A DNA stretch of 64,000 bases from Escallonia rubra (taxonomy: Eukaryota > Streptophyta > Magnoliopsida > Escalloniales > Escalloniaceae), in contig JAVXUO010003102.1 in the NCBI GenBank assembly GCA_033065855.1, forward strand, positions 1 through 64,000, given 5' to 3'. Shown here in pieces: positions 12,621 to 24,931 of the stretch (position 1 is the stretch's first letter; each line of letters opens with the position of its first letter). The notes under the pieces are model-generated. The model saw nothing but the letters and a program-made list of their open reading frames with translations. It had not been told where the DNA came from and made no database searches. The translations under genes were made by a program, and so were the position numbers.

Positions 12621-12920
12621 CACTACAAGAAAAACAAATTTTAGCGACAAAGAAGTGCCTTTTATCGATGGATCCGGTCGTTGATAAAAGTCCACTGCAA
12701 AAGACCTTTAGCGACGGATATTTCGTCTTTCTGTCAGTAAAGGTCTTATAGCGATGGACTTTTACTGATGGAAAATATGTCGCTAATTGTGATTTTTGAA
12801 TTTTTCCTTTTTTTTTTCTTTTTCGAGAAAGTATCTAAATTGGTCTTTAGCAACATACATTTAACAACGGCCAAGAATCGGTCGCTAAAGGTTATTAAAA
12901 TGGAAAACCCTACCCTTTTC
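12621..12920 (+). repeat. CACTA left end with sub-terminal repeats
   Basis: Starting at the terminal CACTACAAG, motifs TTTTAGCGAC, TTTAGCGACGGA, TAGCGATGGACTTTTA, TATGTCGCTAA and GGTCGCTAAAG occur in both orientations within 270 bases. Such short, mixed-orientation sub-terminal repeats are where the family's transposase subunit binds. A CT-rich run follows at 12,940-12,958. Confidence 0.75.
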
Positions 12921-14839
12921 TTTCTTCTCTCCCCGAGACTCTCTCTCTCTCGCTCTCTGTGTAACGATCCGAAAATTCGAAACTCCATCGCCTCAAACCC
13001 CCCGGAGCTTTAACCTATAACATCACCACATATCATAACACCTGACATAATTTCAGATCTTCCAAAGCAACATAACCCTAAGTTCTTCCAACAACTTACA
13101 ATTTCACAAAAGGAATTCCAAGCTTAAGCTGTTAAAAACTTACACATAAGCTCTTAACTAAACACACTAACTGTACAGGCCCACGCAGGGGTCCTATTTA
13201 CACATAATAGGATAACTGTCTCAAATCTTACACAAACTCTGACTCTTCCTCGCGCGATCTACTGTTGGTCGCTACCTACAGAATATAACAAACAAGGGTG
13301 AGCTTTTGAGAGCTCAGTAAGGTCGTTCAAGGGTAATCCCTGAAGGAGTTACAACGATTCAAAGACAAGCTGCTAAGGGATTTCAGAATAGTCACATCAA
13401 TTTGACAAGAACGGGGAAAAGAGTTTTTAATCAATCCCTTTTGATAAGATATCCAAACAATTATTCTCAATCATTTTTAAAACGATCAATTCAGATACGA
13501 TACAAATAAATTTCGAAGATATTGACCATGGGCAGCTGCAATGCCATACATGCAATGCTCAATATAATGTACACATGCATGATGTAGGAATACTAGTCCA
13601 TTTAGGTACTAGCCTACGTTCCACGCAGGATTCAGACCAGCCTTATAACACCCGCCACAGTACAGATCCCCATGTCAGTATACATATGACATATATCATA
13701 GAATCAGTACACAGTTCAATGCTCAACATGCAATAAAAGGTGAGCACCGATAAGAGTTCAAATAATTGAATCAGGTTCAATATCAGGGTTTACTTGACAC
13801 TAACATATCGATATCAATGCATACTCAGAGTTCAACAACAGACACAAGCAAATGAGAGAACAATTGCGAACGCAAACTGATGGTTTAAGGTTCGGGTAGA
13901 AACCCTTGTTTGGATCCACAGCTAAGATATCCTAACCGAATAATCATTTGCTTTAACCTAAATGGAACAGTCCAATGATTAGAATACAGTTTACATTACA
14001 ACATTATAACTCACTATTGACTCACGCACATTCCCAAAACGACATTCTCATTGGATATATAAAATTACCAAAACGCGCCTTATATGTAAAGTTATAAAAA
14101 ACACCCCTCTCAGCCTTAAATCGCCAAAACATCGTAAGTAAAATCACTCAAATAACCTTATTGTAAGTGAATTTACTCAAAAGTATCTTTTATAGGTAAA
14201 ATTACCAAAATACCCCTTCGGGGTGGAGAATTACCAAAACACCCCCTCAGGGTTTTCTATACCGAAACAAATTCAAAATATCTTAAAACACTATTTTAGG
14301 TATCCTGAAATTATTTTTGGGTTAAAAAGTATTTTAGAAAATTTTTGCCTGAAAATCTTGAACCGATGTCCAGATCGCGCTCAAAAGTTGTTTAAGCTAA
14401 AAATAGCTATCGACCTTGGAATGACATGGAATTTAAAATAATAGAACATATCAATAAATAAGATTCTCATAAAATTTTCAGATTAAAATAACTTAATTTG
14501 CTATGCCAAATAATTCAAGAATTTTCTTTAATCAGTACTCTAATTTAGTGCTCTTCGCGAACATTGAAAATTTCCTAAAAATTCCAGAACGTACGTCTCG
14601 TAAAAATATCGGGGTTACTGTTTTGCACTATACCAACTTTTGTCCTTGCTATTTATAAAAAAATGAATTAAAAACTGCCTAATTGATTTTCTATCATTAG
14701 CGACACTTACACTTACTATTCAAATCAATACACGCACTAAAACATCTTGGACTCACACACTTGTCTTCCACCTTCAACTTTCGCAACACCTGGGCACACA
14801 CTACTAACACACACTCACTGATTCATCACCAAACACTCT

Positions 14840-15256
14840 TGATATGGGAAAAATACCATTGCATAAGATGAAGACACGTGTCTTCATCCGAGAAGAACAA
14901 AATTGTTCTCTAGAATCAATAGAACAACTTTAATCCCATTATTTCTGGTAACTCCCTACTAAATGGTACTAAACTACCCATTAAGTAGTTTAATACTCCA
15001 CTTACTGGAGTAACCTCCTTATCAAGAGAAAATAATTAACGTATTAAAAGAAGTACTATATAAAGAGAAAGGGAGACATGGACAAAGGTAAGATCACCAT
15101 TGATAAATTAGATAGACTCACTTTGATACGATATTCTGACTTAAGCATCGGAGTTTTCCTCGCCGAAAACTCTTCCGGCGAGTCACTGGTGTTGACTATG
15201 TTGTGAAGGTCTATTCATAAGGAAGTCAAGTTACGTCCCGGATTTCATCTGCAACA
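14840..15256 (+). repeat. Tat element 5' LTR
   Basis: Begins TGATATGGG and ends CTGCAACA. A TATA box (CTATATAAAG) lies near 15,057. It pairs with the 3' LTR at the same length with about 18 mismatches. Confidence 0.93.
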
Positions 15257-15258
15257 TT

Positions 15259-15278
15259 TTGGCGCCATCCGTGGGACC
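15259..15278 (+). other. Tat element primer-binding site
   Basis: TTGGCGCCATCCGTGGGAC lies three bases after the 5' LTR. TGGCGCC... is the usual PBS start in Tat/Athila relatives; I do not assign the tRNA. Confidence 0.75.
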
Positions 15279-15295
15279 GATCTTGTGAATAGACA

Positions 15296-17000
15296 ATGGC
15301 CAAAAATCCAAACCCTCCTCCAGTAAATCAAGATGGTGCGCTTGCTTCTAGTTCATCATCTTCTTCTGAGATCCGTAACTTGGTTCGCGGTGGAACCACT
15401 TCGCAAATACGTCCTGATAGAGGTAAAGGGGTTGCCAATACTCCAATACCCACCACGATGCCAATCTCACCTCCGACAAACCTTGGAGCTACTCTCCTGT
15501 TGTCATTCCCATTGCCATTCGCTGGCCCATCAGGACCTCCGACTCTCAGAGAAACGACGGCAGCTGCCACTTACACGACACCAGCTCCCGGGAGCACTCA
15601 AGTTGATCTTTTGGCTGTCATTTCTACAATGCAAAAATCCATTGAGAAGCTGCAAGCGGCAATTGAACAACGGTCTGAACCACATTTGGACCCACATCTT
15701 AAAGCCATGCACACCACCAATGCACAAAAGCATATGATTCGTAATCGCCTCATATCTTCTCAAGATGAGAGGCACGAAGGTGCAACTATGTACACGCACG
15801 ACCCGAATCAGCATTTCCTCCACATCGATGATGAGCAGTCAGATGATGAGCGGCGTAATCCTCGACATAGGAGGCAAGAAGACTCTTATGAAGTCCATTC
15901 TAGGAGAGATACATCTAGGCGACCGTAGGTAAACTATCATGAAGCTCCATCCACTCGAAGGACGGTGCTTATCCGTTCTAAAGAAAACCGACCTGAATTC
16001 TATACGAATGCGCCTGTCATAATTGGACGTCCATTCACGGAAGACATAGAATTCTTTCCGACTCCAACAAATTTCAAAATGCCCCAGTGTGATACATATG
16101 ACGGCACAGGAGATCCAATGGAGCACTTAGCCCGCTTCACATCATGCATGAACTTGCACCTTGTCCCATATCAAATAATGTGCCGAGATTTTCCTGTTAC
16201 ATTAAAAGGAGCCGCACATGCCTGGTTCCAACATTTAGCACCTCGCTCCATATCCTGTTGGGCACAGTTGGCTGAATATTTCCGTGGAAATTTTCTGACG
16301 AGTCGGATTCAGAGGAAAAACTCCTCAGCTCTTTTCCGTATAGTACAAGGGCCTAAAGAATCCTTGAAGTCCTATTATGCACATTTTAACGCAGAAAAAC
16401 TCCTTATTGATCATCTTGATTCGGGAGTAACCTTTGCGGCTATGGCCAGAGGACTACGACCAGGAACGCCCTTACGTTTTTCACTAAACAAGCGATCTCT
16501 GGAGAATATGACTGATTTTCTAGATAGAATAGAAAAATACCTCCGAGCTGAAGAGGACTCAGCGCACCCCCAGGAAGAGCCAAATTCTAACCAGAAGCGG
16601 CGAGATAGAGTTGATAGCCGTAATCCAGATAGCGAGTCAAAGCGGCCACGAGTCACGATGCCAAGACCTTTTACGCCTCTTACTGCCTCCCGAGAGCACA
16701 TCCTTAATCAAGTCAAATGACAAAACATTCTCAAATTGCCCAAACCTATGAGAATGCCGGCTGACAAAAGAGATGAAAAGTTGTACTGCCACTTTCATAA
16801 GGATCACGGTCATACTACTGAGGAATGCAAGGTCCTCCAGCGTGAGATCGAGAGTCTCATTAATAAAGGGCATCTCAAGCAATTTTTCAAAACAAATAAT
16901 CGACAAGGACACAGGGGAAATCAAAGAAGACCAGAAGAAGCACAACCGAAGGACCCTCCTGTGATCAACACAATTTCTGAAGGATCAAGCGCATGAGGAC
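15296..17000 (+). pseudogene. Tat element gag region (fossil)
   Basis: Capsid/nucleocapsid precursor region. A Ser/Pro-rich leader is followed by the retrotransposon gag domain (MPQCDTYDGTGDPMEHL and the WFQHL motif near 16,220) and by a YCHFHKDHGHTTEEC zinc-knuckle-like motif near 16,780-16,825. Broken. Confidence 0.85.
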
Positions 17001-17084
17001 TAACCAACTCTTCTCGCAAAGCTTACGCTCGACAGGTTAATCTAACTCAGGGTCCTACTAAGCGGCTGAGAGCTTCAACATGGT

Positions 17085-17345
17085 TGGAATTTAATGATTC
17101 CGATCTTGAAGGAGTGATTTGTCCTCACGACGATGCCCTTGTCATCACTTTGCAGGTGGATGCGTACAGTGTTAAACGCATTCTAGTCGACACTGGAAGC
17201 TCAGCGGACATTATCTTTGAAGAAGCCTTCTCACAGATGGGAATCTTTAAAGAAAGGGTAAAACCCATCTTTTCACCCTTATATGGTTTTACAGGAGCAT
17301 CTGCCCCTGTCGAAGGCATCATTCCACTAACAGTCATTGCTGGAA
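17085..17345 (+). pseudogene. Tat element aspartic protease (fossil)
   Basis: The retropepsin active-site motif VDTGSSADI lies near 17,188-17,214, with a flap-like GFTGASAPVEG segment after it. It sits between gag and reverse transcriptase as usual for Ty3/gypsy. Confidence 0.85.
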
Positions 17346-17639
17346 CCGCACCTCTTTAGAATATTCAGACCATCGAATTTCTTGTGGTCAAAGTCAAGTC
17401 GTCGTATAACGGAATTTTAGGACAAACAGGTCTTAATAAGTTGGGAGCAATTGCTTCCACTTATCACCTTGCAATGAAATTCCCCACGCCACAAGGGGTT
17501 GGGGTAGTAAAAAGAGATCAAGCGGCGGCCCGAAAATGTTATATAGCATCATGCAAAGTAGAGACGTTCAACATAGACGATCAACATGATGAACAGATGA
17601 TGAAGCGCGCTACCCCTATCGAAAAGCTGGTGTCCATAC

Positions 17640-19045
17640 CACTGAAGGACGGAGACGATGAACGTCTATTACGAATAGGATCTACCTTGGAACCCACCAT
17701 CCGAGATCAGCTGATCAATTTTCTTCGCTCTAATACAGATATCTTCACATGGAATGCAGCAGATATGCCAGGAATTGATCCATATGTGATCACTCATCGT
17801 CTCTCGATCGATCCTAAGCATAAACCAGTTCGGTAGAAGAAGCACCCCTTTGCTCCTGAAAGACAGGCCATAATCAAACAAGAAGTAGACAAGCTCCTGA
17901 TGGCCGGCTTCATCACAGAAATTGACTATCCAGAATGGATAGCCAATGTGGTCATGGTACCAAAGGCAGGCACTGGCAAATGGCGCATCTGCATCGATTA
18001 CACAGACTTAAACAAGGCATGTCCCAAGGATAGCTATCCTTTGCCACGTATCGATACTTTAATCGATGCCACATCTGGACATGAACTCTTGAGTTTCATG
18101 GACGCCTTCTCCGGGTACAACCAGATCCGGATGCAGGAGGAAGACGTGGCCAAAACAGCCTTTATCACGGATCAAGGCCTCTTTTGCTACAAGGTCATGC
18201 CATTTGGATTGAAGAACGCTGGAACTACTTACCAGCGATTAGTTGACAAAGTTTTCAAGCCCTTGGGGGGCAAGAATATTGAAGTTTACGTGGACGACAT
18301 GCTCGTCAAAAGCTTGCGAGCAACAGATCATATCTCAGATTTGGAAGAATGCTTTGCTCTATTACGCAGGTATCGCATGCGCCTCAACCCGGCAAAGTGT
18401 GCTTTTGGGGTATCCTCTGGAAATTTTTTGGGCTTCATGGTTTCTCACAGGGGTATAGAAGCTAATCCAGAAAAAATCAAAGCTATTCAAGATATGGCAG
18501 CACCACGAAAAGTAAAGGAAATTCAAGTGTTGACGGGTCGTATCGCCGCCCTAAACCGTTTCCTTTCCAGATCGGCTGAATGGTGCCTCCCATTCTTTAA
18601 TGCCCTCAAAAACATCAAAAATTTTGAGTGGACAGCTGAGTACCAGGCATCCTTTGAAGCGTTGAAGGAATATTTGGCATCCCCACCTCTTCTCTCCAAG
18701 CCGATTGCAGGAGAAATGCTCTTCCTTTATCTAGCAGTAACTGATTTTGCCGTCAGTGTGGTACTCGTCCGAGAACAGGATAACAAGCAATTCCCCATCT
18801 ATTATGTGAGCAAAGTACTTCAAGGAGCCGAATTGCGCTATCCCACTACAAAAAAGCTCGCTTTTGCCCTTCTCATGGCCGCGAGGAAGCTCCGTCCATA
18901 CTTTCAGTCACATACAATAATGGTGCTTACAAACAAACCACTCAGACGGATATTACACAAGCTTGACTTATCCGTACGTCTGGTTCCATGGTCAGTTGAA
19001 TTGGGAGAGTTCGACATACAATACAAGCCTCGTCCTTCTATTAAA
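17640..19045 (+). pseudogene. Tat element reverse transcriptase and RNase H (fossil)
   Basis: Reverse-transcriptase blocks: WRICIDYTDLNKACP, the SFMDAFSGYNQI block, MPFGLKNAGTTYQR and the catalytic YVDDM near 18,286. The following region (PIYYVSKVL, ELRYPTTKKLA) is the gypsy RNase H. Block sequences are Tat-like. The region is part of a broken polyprotein. Confidence 0.92.
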
Positions 19046-19119
19046 GGTTAAGCATTAGCTGATTTTATTGTCGAATGTACTTCCAATTGATGAAGTTGAA
19101 TCACACGTCGCCCAACCAG

Positions 19120-19500
19120 AAGTGTTTGCATGGACGCTTTACGTCGATGGTTCATCAAATACTATGGGCAGTGGAGCAGGACTTATTCTCAAAGGACCAG
19201 ATGGACTCACTGTTGAATATGCCCTTCGTTTTAATTTTCAGGCATCCAACAACGAATCTGAATATGAGGCTTTGATAGCAGGAATGCATCTAGCTCATGC
19301 CATAAGAGCACAAACACTCTATGCTTATAACGACTCTCAGCTTATCGTGAAACAACTGTCAGGCGAATATGAAGCCCGCGACCCAAAGATGGCTGGTTAT
19401 CTTCGTAAAGCAAAAGAACTTGCAACATCCTTTGCACAGTTCCGCATTACTCAAATCAGCCGGGTAGACAATGTATGAGCTGATGCACTTTCTCGTCTAG
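19120..19500 (+). pseudogene. Tat element second (archaeal-type) RNase H (fossil)
   Basis: A second RNase H follows the first: LYVDGSSNTMGSGAGLIL, SNNESEYEALIAG and YNDSQLIVKQLSGEYE near 19,140-19,370. This additional archaeal-type RNase H domain is diagnostic of the Tat clade. Confidence 0.9.
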
Positions 19501-19789
19501 CTTCGCTTGACCCGTCAGGTTTTGGTCGTACAGTCCATTTGGAGCTACTACATGAACCGAGCATCGTTGAGGGTGAAACTTTGCAAATTATGCAGGAATC
19601 ATCTTGGATTGATCCAATCAAAGATTACCTTCACAACGGTACCCTGTCTATTGACCAAAAGGAAGCCAGAAGAATCATTTCGCGCTCAGCTCACTATGCG
19701 GTAGTTGAAAATGTACTTTACAATCGATCGTTCACTCTCCCTTACCTTTGGTGCCTCACCCCAACGGAGGCAGATTACGCTCTTCGTGA

Positions 19790-20640
19790 AGTCCATGAAG
19801 GTATTTGTGGCTAGCACCTAGGGGGACGAGCCTTGGCTCACAAAGTTCCTCGGCAAGGGTATTATTGGCCGACCATGCAGCATGATGCCTTAGAATATAC
19901 AAAGAAATGTGATGCATGTCAGCGCTTTGCCTCTATTCCTAAACAAGCGCCCAATCCTCTAACCATGATGAAAAGCCCAATACCTTTCGCAATGTGGGGA
20001 ATGGACATATTAGGCCCTTTTCCCCCGGCCTCTGCCCAAAGTAAATTTGTAGTTGTTGCAATTGATTACTTTACCAAATGGGTAGAAGCTGAGCCATTGG
20101 GTACAATCACAAAAAAAAAAGCGTGAGGATTTCTTTTGGCGCGCTGTTATCTGTCATTTTGGCATCCCACGTGTGCTCATCACTGATAATGGGAAACAGT
20201 TCGACAATACAACATTTCGCACATTTTGTGCTAATTTAACTATCAAAAATCGTTTCACCTCAGTGGCACATCCGCAAATGAACGGACAGACAGAGGTTAC
20301 CAACCGTACTCTTCTACAAGGACTCAAGAAAAAACTTGATGGAGCAAAGGGGTTGTGGGTGGATGATCTGCCTAAAATTCTTTGGGCATACCATACAACG
20401 ACACGCACCGCCACAGGTGAAACTCCATTCAACTTGGCATTTGGAACAGAGGCTCTCATTCCTCTCGAGATAGGTTTGCCATCAGTTCGGCTCATAACAT
20501 ACAATCCCGACACCAATGATGATGGCCTACGAGGAAATCTAGACCTCCTTGATGAAAAACGTGATCAAAATGCCATGCGCCTTGCTGCTTACCAGCATAG
20601 AGTGGCTAAGTTCTTTGATAAACGAGTCTGATCCCGTGCT
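19790..20640 (+). pseudogene. Tat element integrase (fossil)
   Basis: Shows the zinc-binding HHCC region (GYYWPTM then CDACQRFA), then the DDE core: MDILGPFPPA, ITDNGKQFD near 20,175 and NGQTEVTNRTL near 20,285. It ends the sense coding region. Broken. Confidence 0.9.
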
Positions 20641-21115
20641 TTTCGCGTTGGTGACCTGGTTTTATGTCGAATGGACGTTTCCGTTCCATGGGATGCCATT
20701 GGAAAGCTCTCAGGAAATTGGGAAGGTCCGTACAGGGTGATTAAATTGGGTGGCCCAAGGTCCTATCATTTGGAAACTTTGGATGGCAAAGCAATTCCCC
20801 GAACGTGGAATGCCAGGATTTTGCGACGATATTACTCATGAACAAGACCAAAGTTGGGGGCCACCTACACCTACTCCTACATATTCTGCATCTTGTTCAT
20901 GACCGTTCAAATTAAATTTATGTTCTTCGGCCTATGCCCAATTTCCTTTTTAATCGCCTCATTGTATTAATCTTCATTTCAATCGGCTCATTATGGCCTA
21001 GAATTTTAAATGCAGTTGAGATGAAATGAAACTCTTGCAAAAGGAGACCTTAATTCCATTAATATAATGTTTACATAGAATTCTCTAGTCTCAAGGCCAA
21101 TTACAAAGTAAGATC

Positions 21116-23200
21116 CTACTCAGTAGCTTCATGTGATGCGTCCTTCTCAGTATCTTGAGGTAGCCCAGTTTCTATCTCCATGTGCTGAGGAACTGTCACC
21201 ACTGCTGAAGCAGCACCAGACATCCCAAGACTTCGACTAGTTGAAGGACTAGGGTTAGCAGTAGCCTGGGAGATCACACGAGCTTCGGCCTCCTCTCTCC
21301 GATTGCTCTCATCAGCAGCAACTTCACGAGCATATTTATGCTCGTAAATACTCAGGTCCATATCGGAATAGTCTTTCAGGATGTCCTTCTTGCAAGTATT
21401 ATAACCGTAAACCAAGGCTCTCTTGGAATCATGCAGACGCTGGTCAGTGTAAGCCTTAGACCTCTTGAAACTCTGAATGGCATTTAGTCCAATTTTTGTC
21501 TTCTCAGCCTCGAGTTGTTCAACACGTGCCGCGAGAGAAGCTTCAGAAAGTTTCACCTTTTGCAACGCTCTAGTCAAATCTTCCACTTTCTTTTCTGCTT
21601 CTCGATGAAAGTTGTTTTCCACATGAACAAGCTTCCTCTCTTCGTCCAGTACCTACTCAGCAGTAATCAACTTCTCCGCCCCAATCTGCACTTGGGCTAG
21701 TGCCTGCAGAAAAGAGAGAATTTAAAAAATTAAAAAAAGAGAGGAAGAAAAAAGAAAACTTTCAGCACAATTTTACCTGCGAGGTCAGTTGAACCATCCC
21801 ATTAGCTGTGTGGCTAATATCATAACCAGAAAGCGTAACTCGATCCATGGGAATAATCCCCTTGCTTGACCATTCCTAAGCCATGCGGGAACTCTTAAAG
21901 ACAGACTCCTCAATCGATAAGTTCCAGTCAGATCTATGGGGAGTATCAGACCTAGCAGAGGATGAGGTACCAGCCCTAAGAGGCACTCTCTTCCTTTTAG
22001 ATTGCTCCTTCCCCTTGTCTTTACTCGTCAGCCCAAGAACAATCTCGTCAGTCATTGGCTTCTTTGGTTGAGGTTCCGCTGTCAAAGCATCAAAATCCAA
22101 GTCCTGGATTCCTTCGTCCATACCATGAACAGATGCCAATTCGTCTAGAATTATTTCTCCTAACACCCCTTGGGTATTAAAAATAGGGGAATCCACATGG
22201 CTACCACTAGCACTTCCACGAGTACCTTTTGAAGACATGGTTTTTGCAAAAAATAAATGATGAGATCATGACAAACCATGACAAATTATGACACTCACGC
22301 ATAAGTACATTACCAGGATCGTTCTCACCCTCCTCTTCTTCATTCGAATCCTCCTCGAGTGAAAAGATGATTCCACACTCACGAAGTTGATCGTTACTTA
22401 AAGGGTACTTTGACTCTAAGGGTTCAGCCGCTTGGAGCTTCTCAATATGATCTAGGTCAGTTTCATTCAGATTCTTCTCTTTCAATATATTACACGTCCT
22501 AGTATCACATTCTGGATGCCATACATTATTCACCACTCCTCTTTGAGACTTTGGAGTTTCACGAATAAAAATCTATCTTTCCAGTTGTGATTAGACGATG
22601 GAGGATGAGGGAACAAGTTGGCATTAGCCTTTGAGCGCCGAGTTAAAAATACCATCCAACTTGTCTGGTAATAGTGCAAATAGTGAAAAACCACCTAAAC
22701 ACCCTCAATCTAGGTCGCAGGCCAAGCCTATGACACTGGTATATAAAGAAAGATATAAAGCACCAAGCATGAGGGTAAAGTTGGTCGGGCGCCAAACCAT
22801 ATGCATTCAACACCCTAATAAAAAAAGGATGTATTGGTACCCTAAACCCATTAACAAATGTGTCATAGTAACTCCTATCTCATTTAAGGTAGTCATATTT
22901 GTCGCTTTGTCGTCACTAGGCAACCTCAACTTTACACTTGGTGGAATTTCACATTTGTCCCTCAATATTTTGAGGTCGTAACTACTCAACCTGCTCCTTA
23001 ATGTATGAGCGTCAAAAGGCTTAGGACTCTGAGCCTTGTCGGCAAGAATTTCTTTAGCAGGAAGTCCCCTTGGCTCCTGATAAGGAATTAAAGGAACACC
23101 TACTTCTAGGAACAAAGGATCGAAGGTAGGTTCAACCCTAACAGATGCAGTGTCTCTACTTAATTCAGAAACACGTTCATCTTCTTGTCTAGACATGTTT
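21116..23200 (-). pseudogene. Tat element antisense extra ORF region (fossil)
   Basis: Between integrase and the 3' repeats, a coding-like region lies on the opposite strand. Its first part (starting near 23,196) reads SRQEDERVSELSRD... with LSSYDLKILRDKCEIP, resembling the 'putative gypsy type transposon' domain. The last part has a long coiled-coil-like segment (AEKKVEDLTRALQKVK). Extra antisense ORFs in this position are known for Tat elements such as Grande and Retand; their role is unknown. Broken. Confidence 0.75.
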
Positions 23201-23362
23201 TCCGGATCTTCAACAAGGAATTCAAAAGAAAATAAAATCTGAGGCTTACTTGAAGAAAGAGAAGACCTTCAAACACAAGAACTCAAAAATTTCCTCCGAC
23301 GAACTCTCGAAAACACCCGCTTCTTCTCTCATTGAAAGTGAAAAGTGAAAGTGAAAGAGTCC

Positions 23363-23380
23363 CTCTATTATATAGAGAAT
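23363..23380 (-). promoter_or_regulatory. TATA box for the antisense ORF of the Tat element
   Basis: On the minus strand TTCTCTATATAATAGAGG lies about 170 bases upstream of the antisense start near 23,196, with a GA/CT-rich leader between. Position and sequence suit a separate Pol II promoter for the antisense unit. Confidence 0.5.
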
Positions 23381-23489
23381 TCGTCCTGGACAGATGGATA
23401 AGATCCCAAGGTAAAGAACAGACACATTGCGCCCATCGGTTAATTAGTAAAAAGGTCAAGTTTACTTTTATATCCCCCGAAATTAACCA

Positions 23490-24350
23490 CGCCTCTACTC
23501 GCCAGGCCGAGTAGATGAGCTGCCTTACAAGCCTCGTGCCTCTACTTGGCAGGACAAGTAGACGAGATGCTTAACAAGGCTCACGTCTCTACTTGCCAGG
23601 CCGAGTAGACGAGCTGCCTTGCAAGGCTCACGCCTCTACTCGCCAGGCCGAGTAGATAAGCAGCCTTACAAGCCTTATGCCTCTACTTGCCAGGCCGAGT
23701 AGACGAGCTGCCTTACAAGGCTCACGCCTCTATTCGCCAACCAAGCTCTCTACTCGTCTGGCCGAGTAGAGGAGTTGCCTTCATGCCTTGGCTCTCTACT
23801 CATCTGGCCGAGTAGATGAGCAGCTTAGAAGGACCTTGGCTCTCTACTCGCCTGGCCGAGTAGACGAGCAGCTTAGAAGGACCAAGCTCTCTACTCGTCT
23901 GGCCGAGTAGAGGAGCTACCTTCATGCCTTGGCTCTCTACTTATCTAGCTGAGTAGATGAGCAGCTTAGAAGGACCAAGCTCTCTACTCGTCTAGCCAAG
24001 TTGAGGAGCTGCCTTCATGCCTTGGCTCTCTACTCGTCTGGCCGAGTAGACGAGCAGCTTAGAAAGACCAAGCTCTCTACTCGTCTGGCCGAGCAGACGA
24101 GCAGCTTAGAAGGACCAAGCTCTCTACTCGTCTGGCCGAGTAGAGGAGCTGCCTTAATGCCTTTGCTCTCTACTCGTCTGGCCGAGTAGACGAGCTGCCT
24201 TCATGCCTTGGCTCTCTACTCGTCTTGCCGAGTAGACGAGCAGCCAAGCTCTCTACTCGTCTGGCTGAGTAGAGAACCTGCCTTCATGCCTTGGTTCTTC
24301 TCTACTCGTCTGGTCGAGTAGAGAAGCTGCCTTCAAGGCCTTAGTCCTCT
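23490..24350 (+). repeat. 47-bp tandem hairpin array in the Tat 3' region
   Basis: About 18 copies of a 46-47-base unit. Each carries CTACTCG, a short spacer and CGAGTAG, so every unit can form a hairpin with a 7-bp stem. Two subtypes follow each other: an early type with GCCTCTACT(C/T)GCCAGG and a later type with CTCTCTACTCGTCTGG and GCCTTCATGCCTTGG. Tandem repeats in the 3' untranslated part are a known habit of Tat/Ogre elements. Confidence 0.88.
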
Positions 24351-24501
24351 ACTTAGTCAAGAAGGGGCACCTCCCCCGAAACTTCTCTGCTCGACCTAGC
24401 CAAGCAGACTGAGATGATGTTTTTGAACCGAGTAGACAAGACTTGCAAAATTGAATTAAACGCTTCGATGCTAAAATCCCACACTCGCTCACGAGTATAG
24501 G

Positions 24502-24514
24502 ATTAGGGGGCAAA
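24502..24514 (+). other. Tat element polypurine tract
   Basis: ATTAGGGGGCAAA directly precedes the 3' LTR (starting TGATATGG), the expected site for plus-strand priming. Confidence 0.75.
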
Positions 24515-24931
24515 TGATATGGGAAAAATACCATTGCATAAGATGAAGACACATGTCTTCATCCGAGAAGAACAAAATTGTTCTCTAGAATCAATATAAC
24601 AGCTTTAATTCCATTATTTCTGGTAACTCCCTACTAAATGGTACTAAACTACCCATTAAGTAGTTTAATACTCCACTTACTGGAATAACCCCCTCATCAA
24701 GTTAAAATAATTAACGTATTAAAAGAAGTACTATATAAAGAGAAAGGGAGACATGGACAAAGGTAAGATCACCATTGATAAATTAAATAGACTCACTTTG
24801 ATACGATTTTCTGACTTAAGCATCGAAGTTTTCCTCGCCGAAAACTCTTCCGGCGAGTCACCGGTGTTGACTGTGTTGTGCAGGTCTATTCACAAGGAAG
24901 TCAAGTTACGTCTCGGTTTTCATCTGCAACA
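24515..24931 (+). repeat. Tat element 3' LTR
   Basis: Same 417-bp length and same TG...CA ends as the 5' LTR, followed by the ACTCT target duplication. Confidence 0.93.

Larger units (their letters stand above)
14840..24931 (+). mobile_element. Tat-clade Ty3/gypsy LTR retrotransposon, full length but broken
   Basis: A 10,092-bp element with two 417-bp LTRs (both TG...CA) and a 5-bp target duplication ACTCT on each side (14835-14839 and 24932-24936). Order: LTR, primer-binding site, gag, protease, reverse transcriptase, RNase H, second (archaeal-type) RNase H, integrase, antisense extra ORF region, tandem-repeat 3' region, polypurine tract, LTR. The double RNase H, the antisense ORF and the 3' tandem array place it in the Tat group (Grande/Retand-like). 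By hand count the LTRs differ at about 18 sites (about 4.3%), suggesting roughly 1.5-2 million years at a grass-like rate; the true rate for this plant is unknown. The coding part is broken at about ten places. Confidence 0.93.

Noticed and set aside
23490-24350. Regular short repeats resembling a CRISPR array
   Set aside because: The units are contiguous with no unique spacers, and they lie inside a plant LTR retrotransposon.
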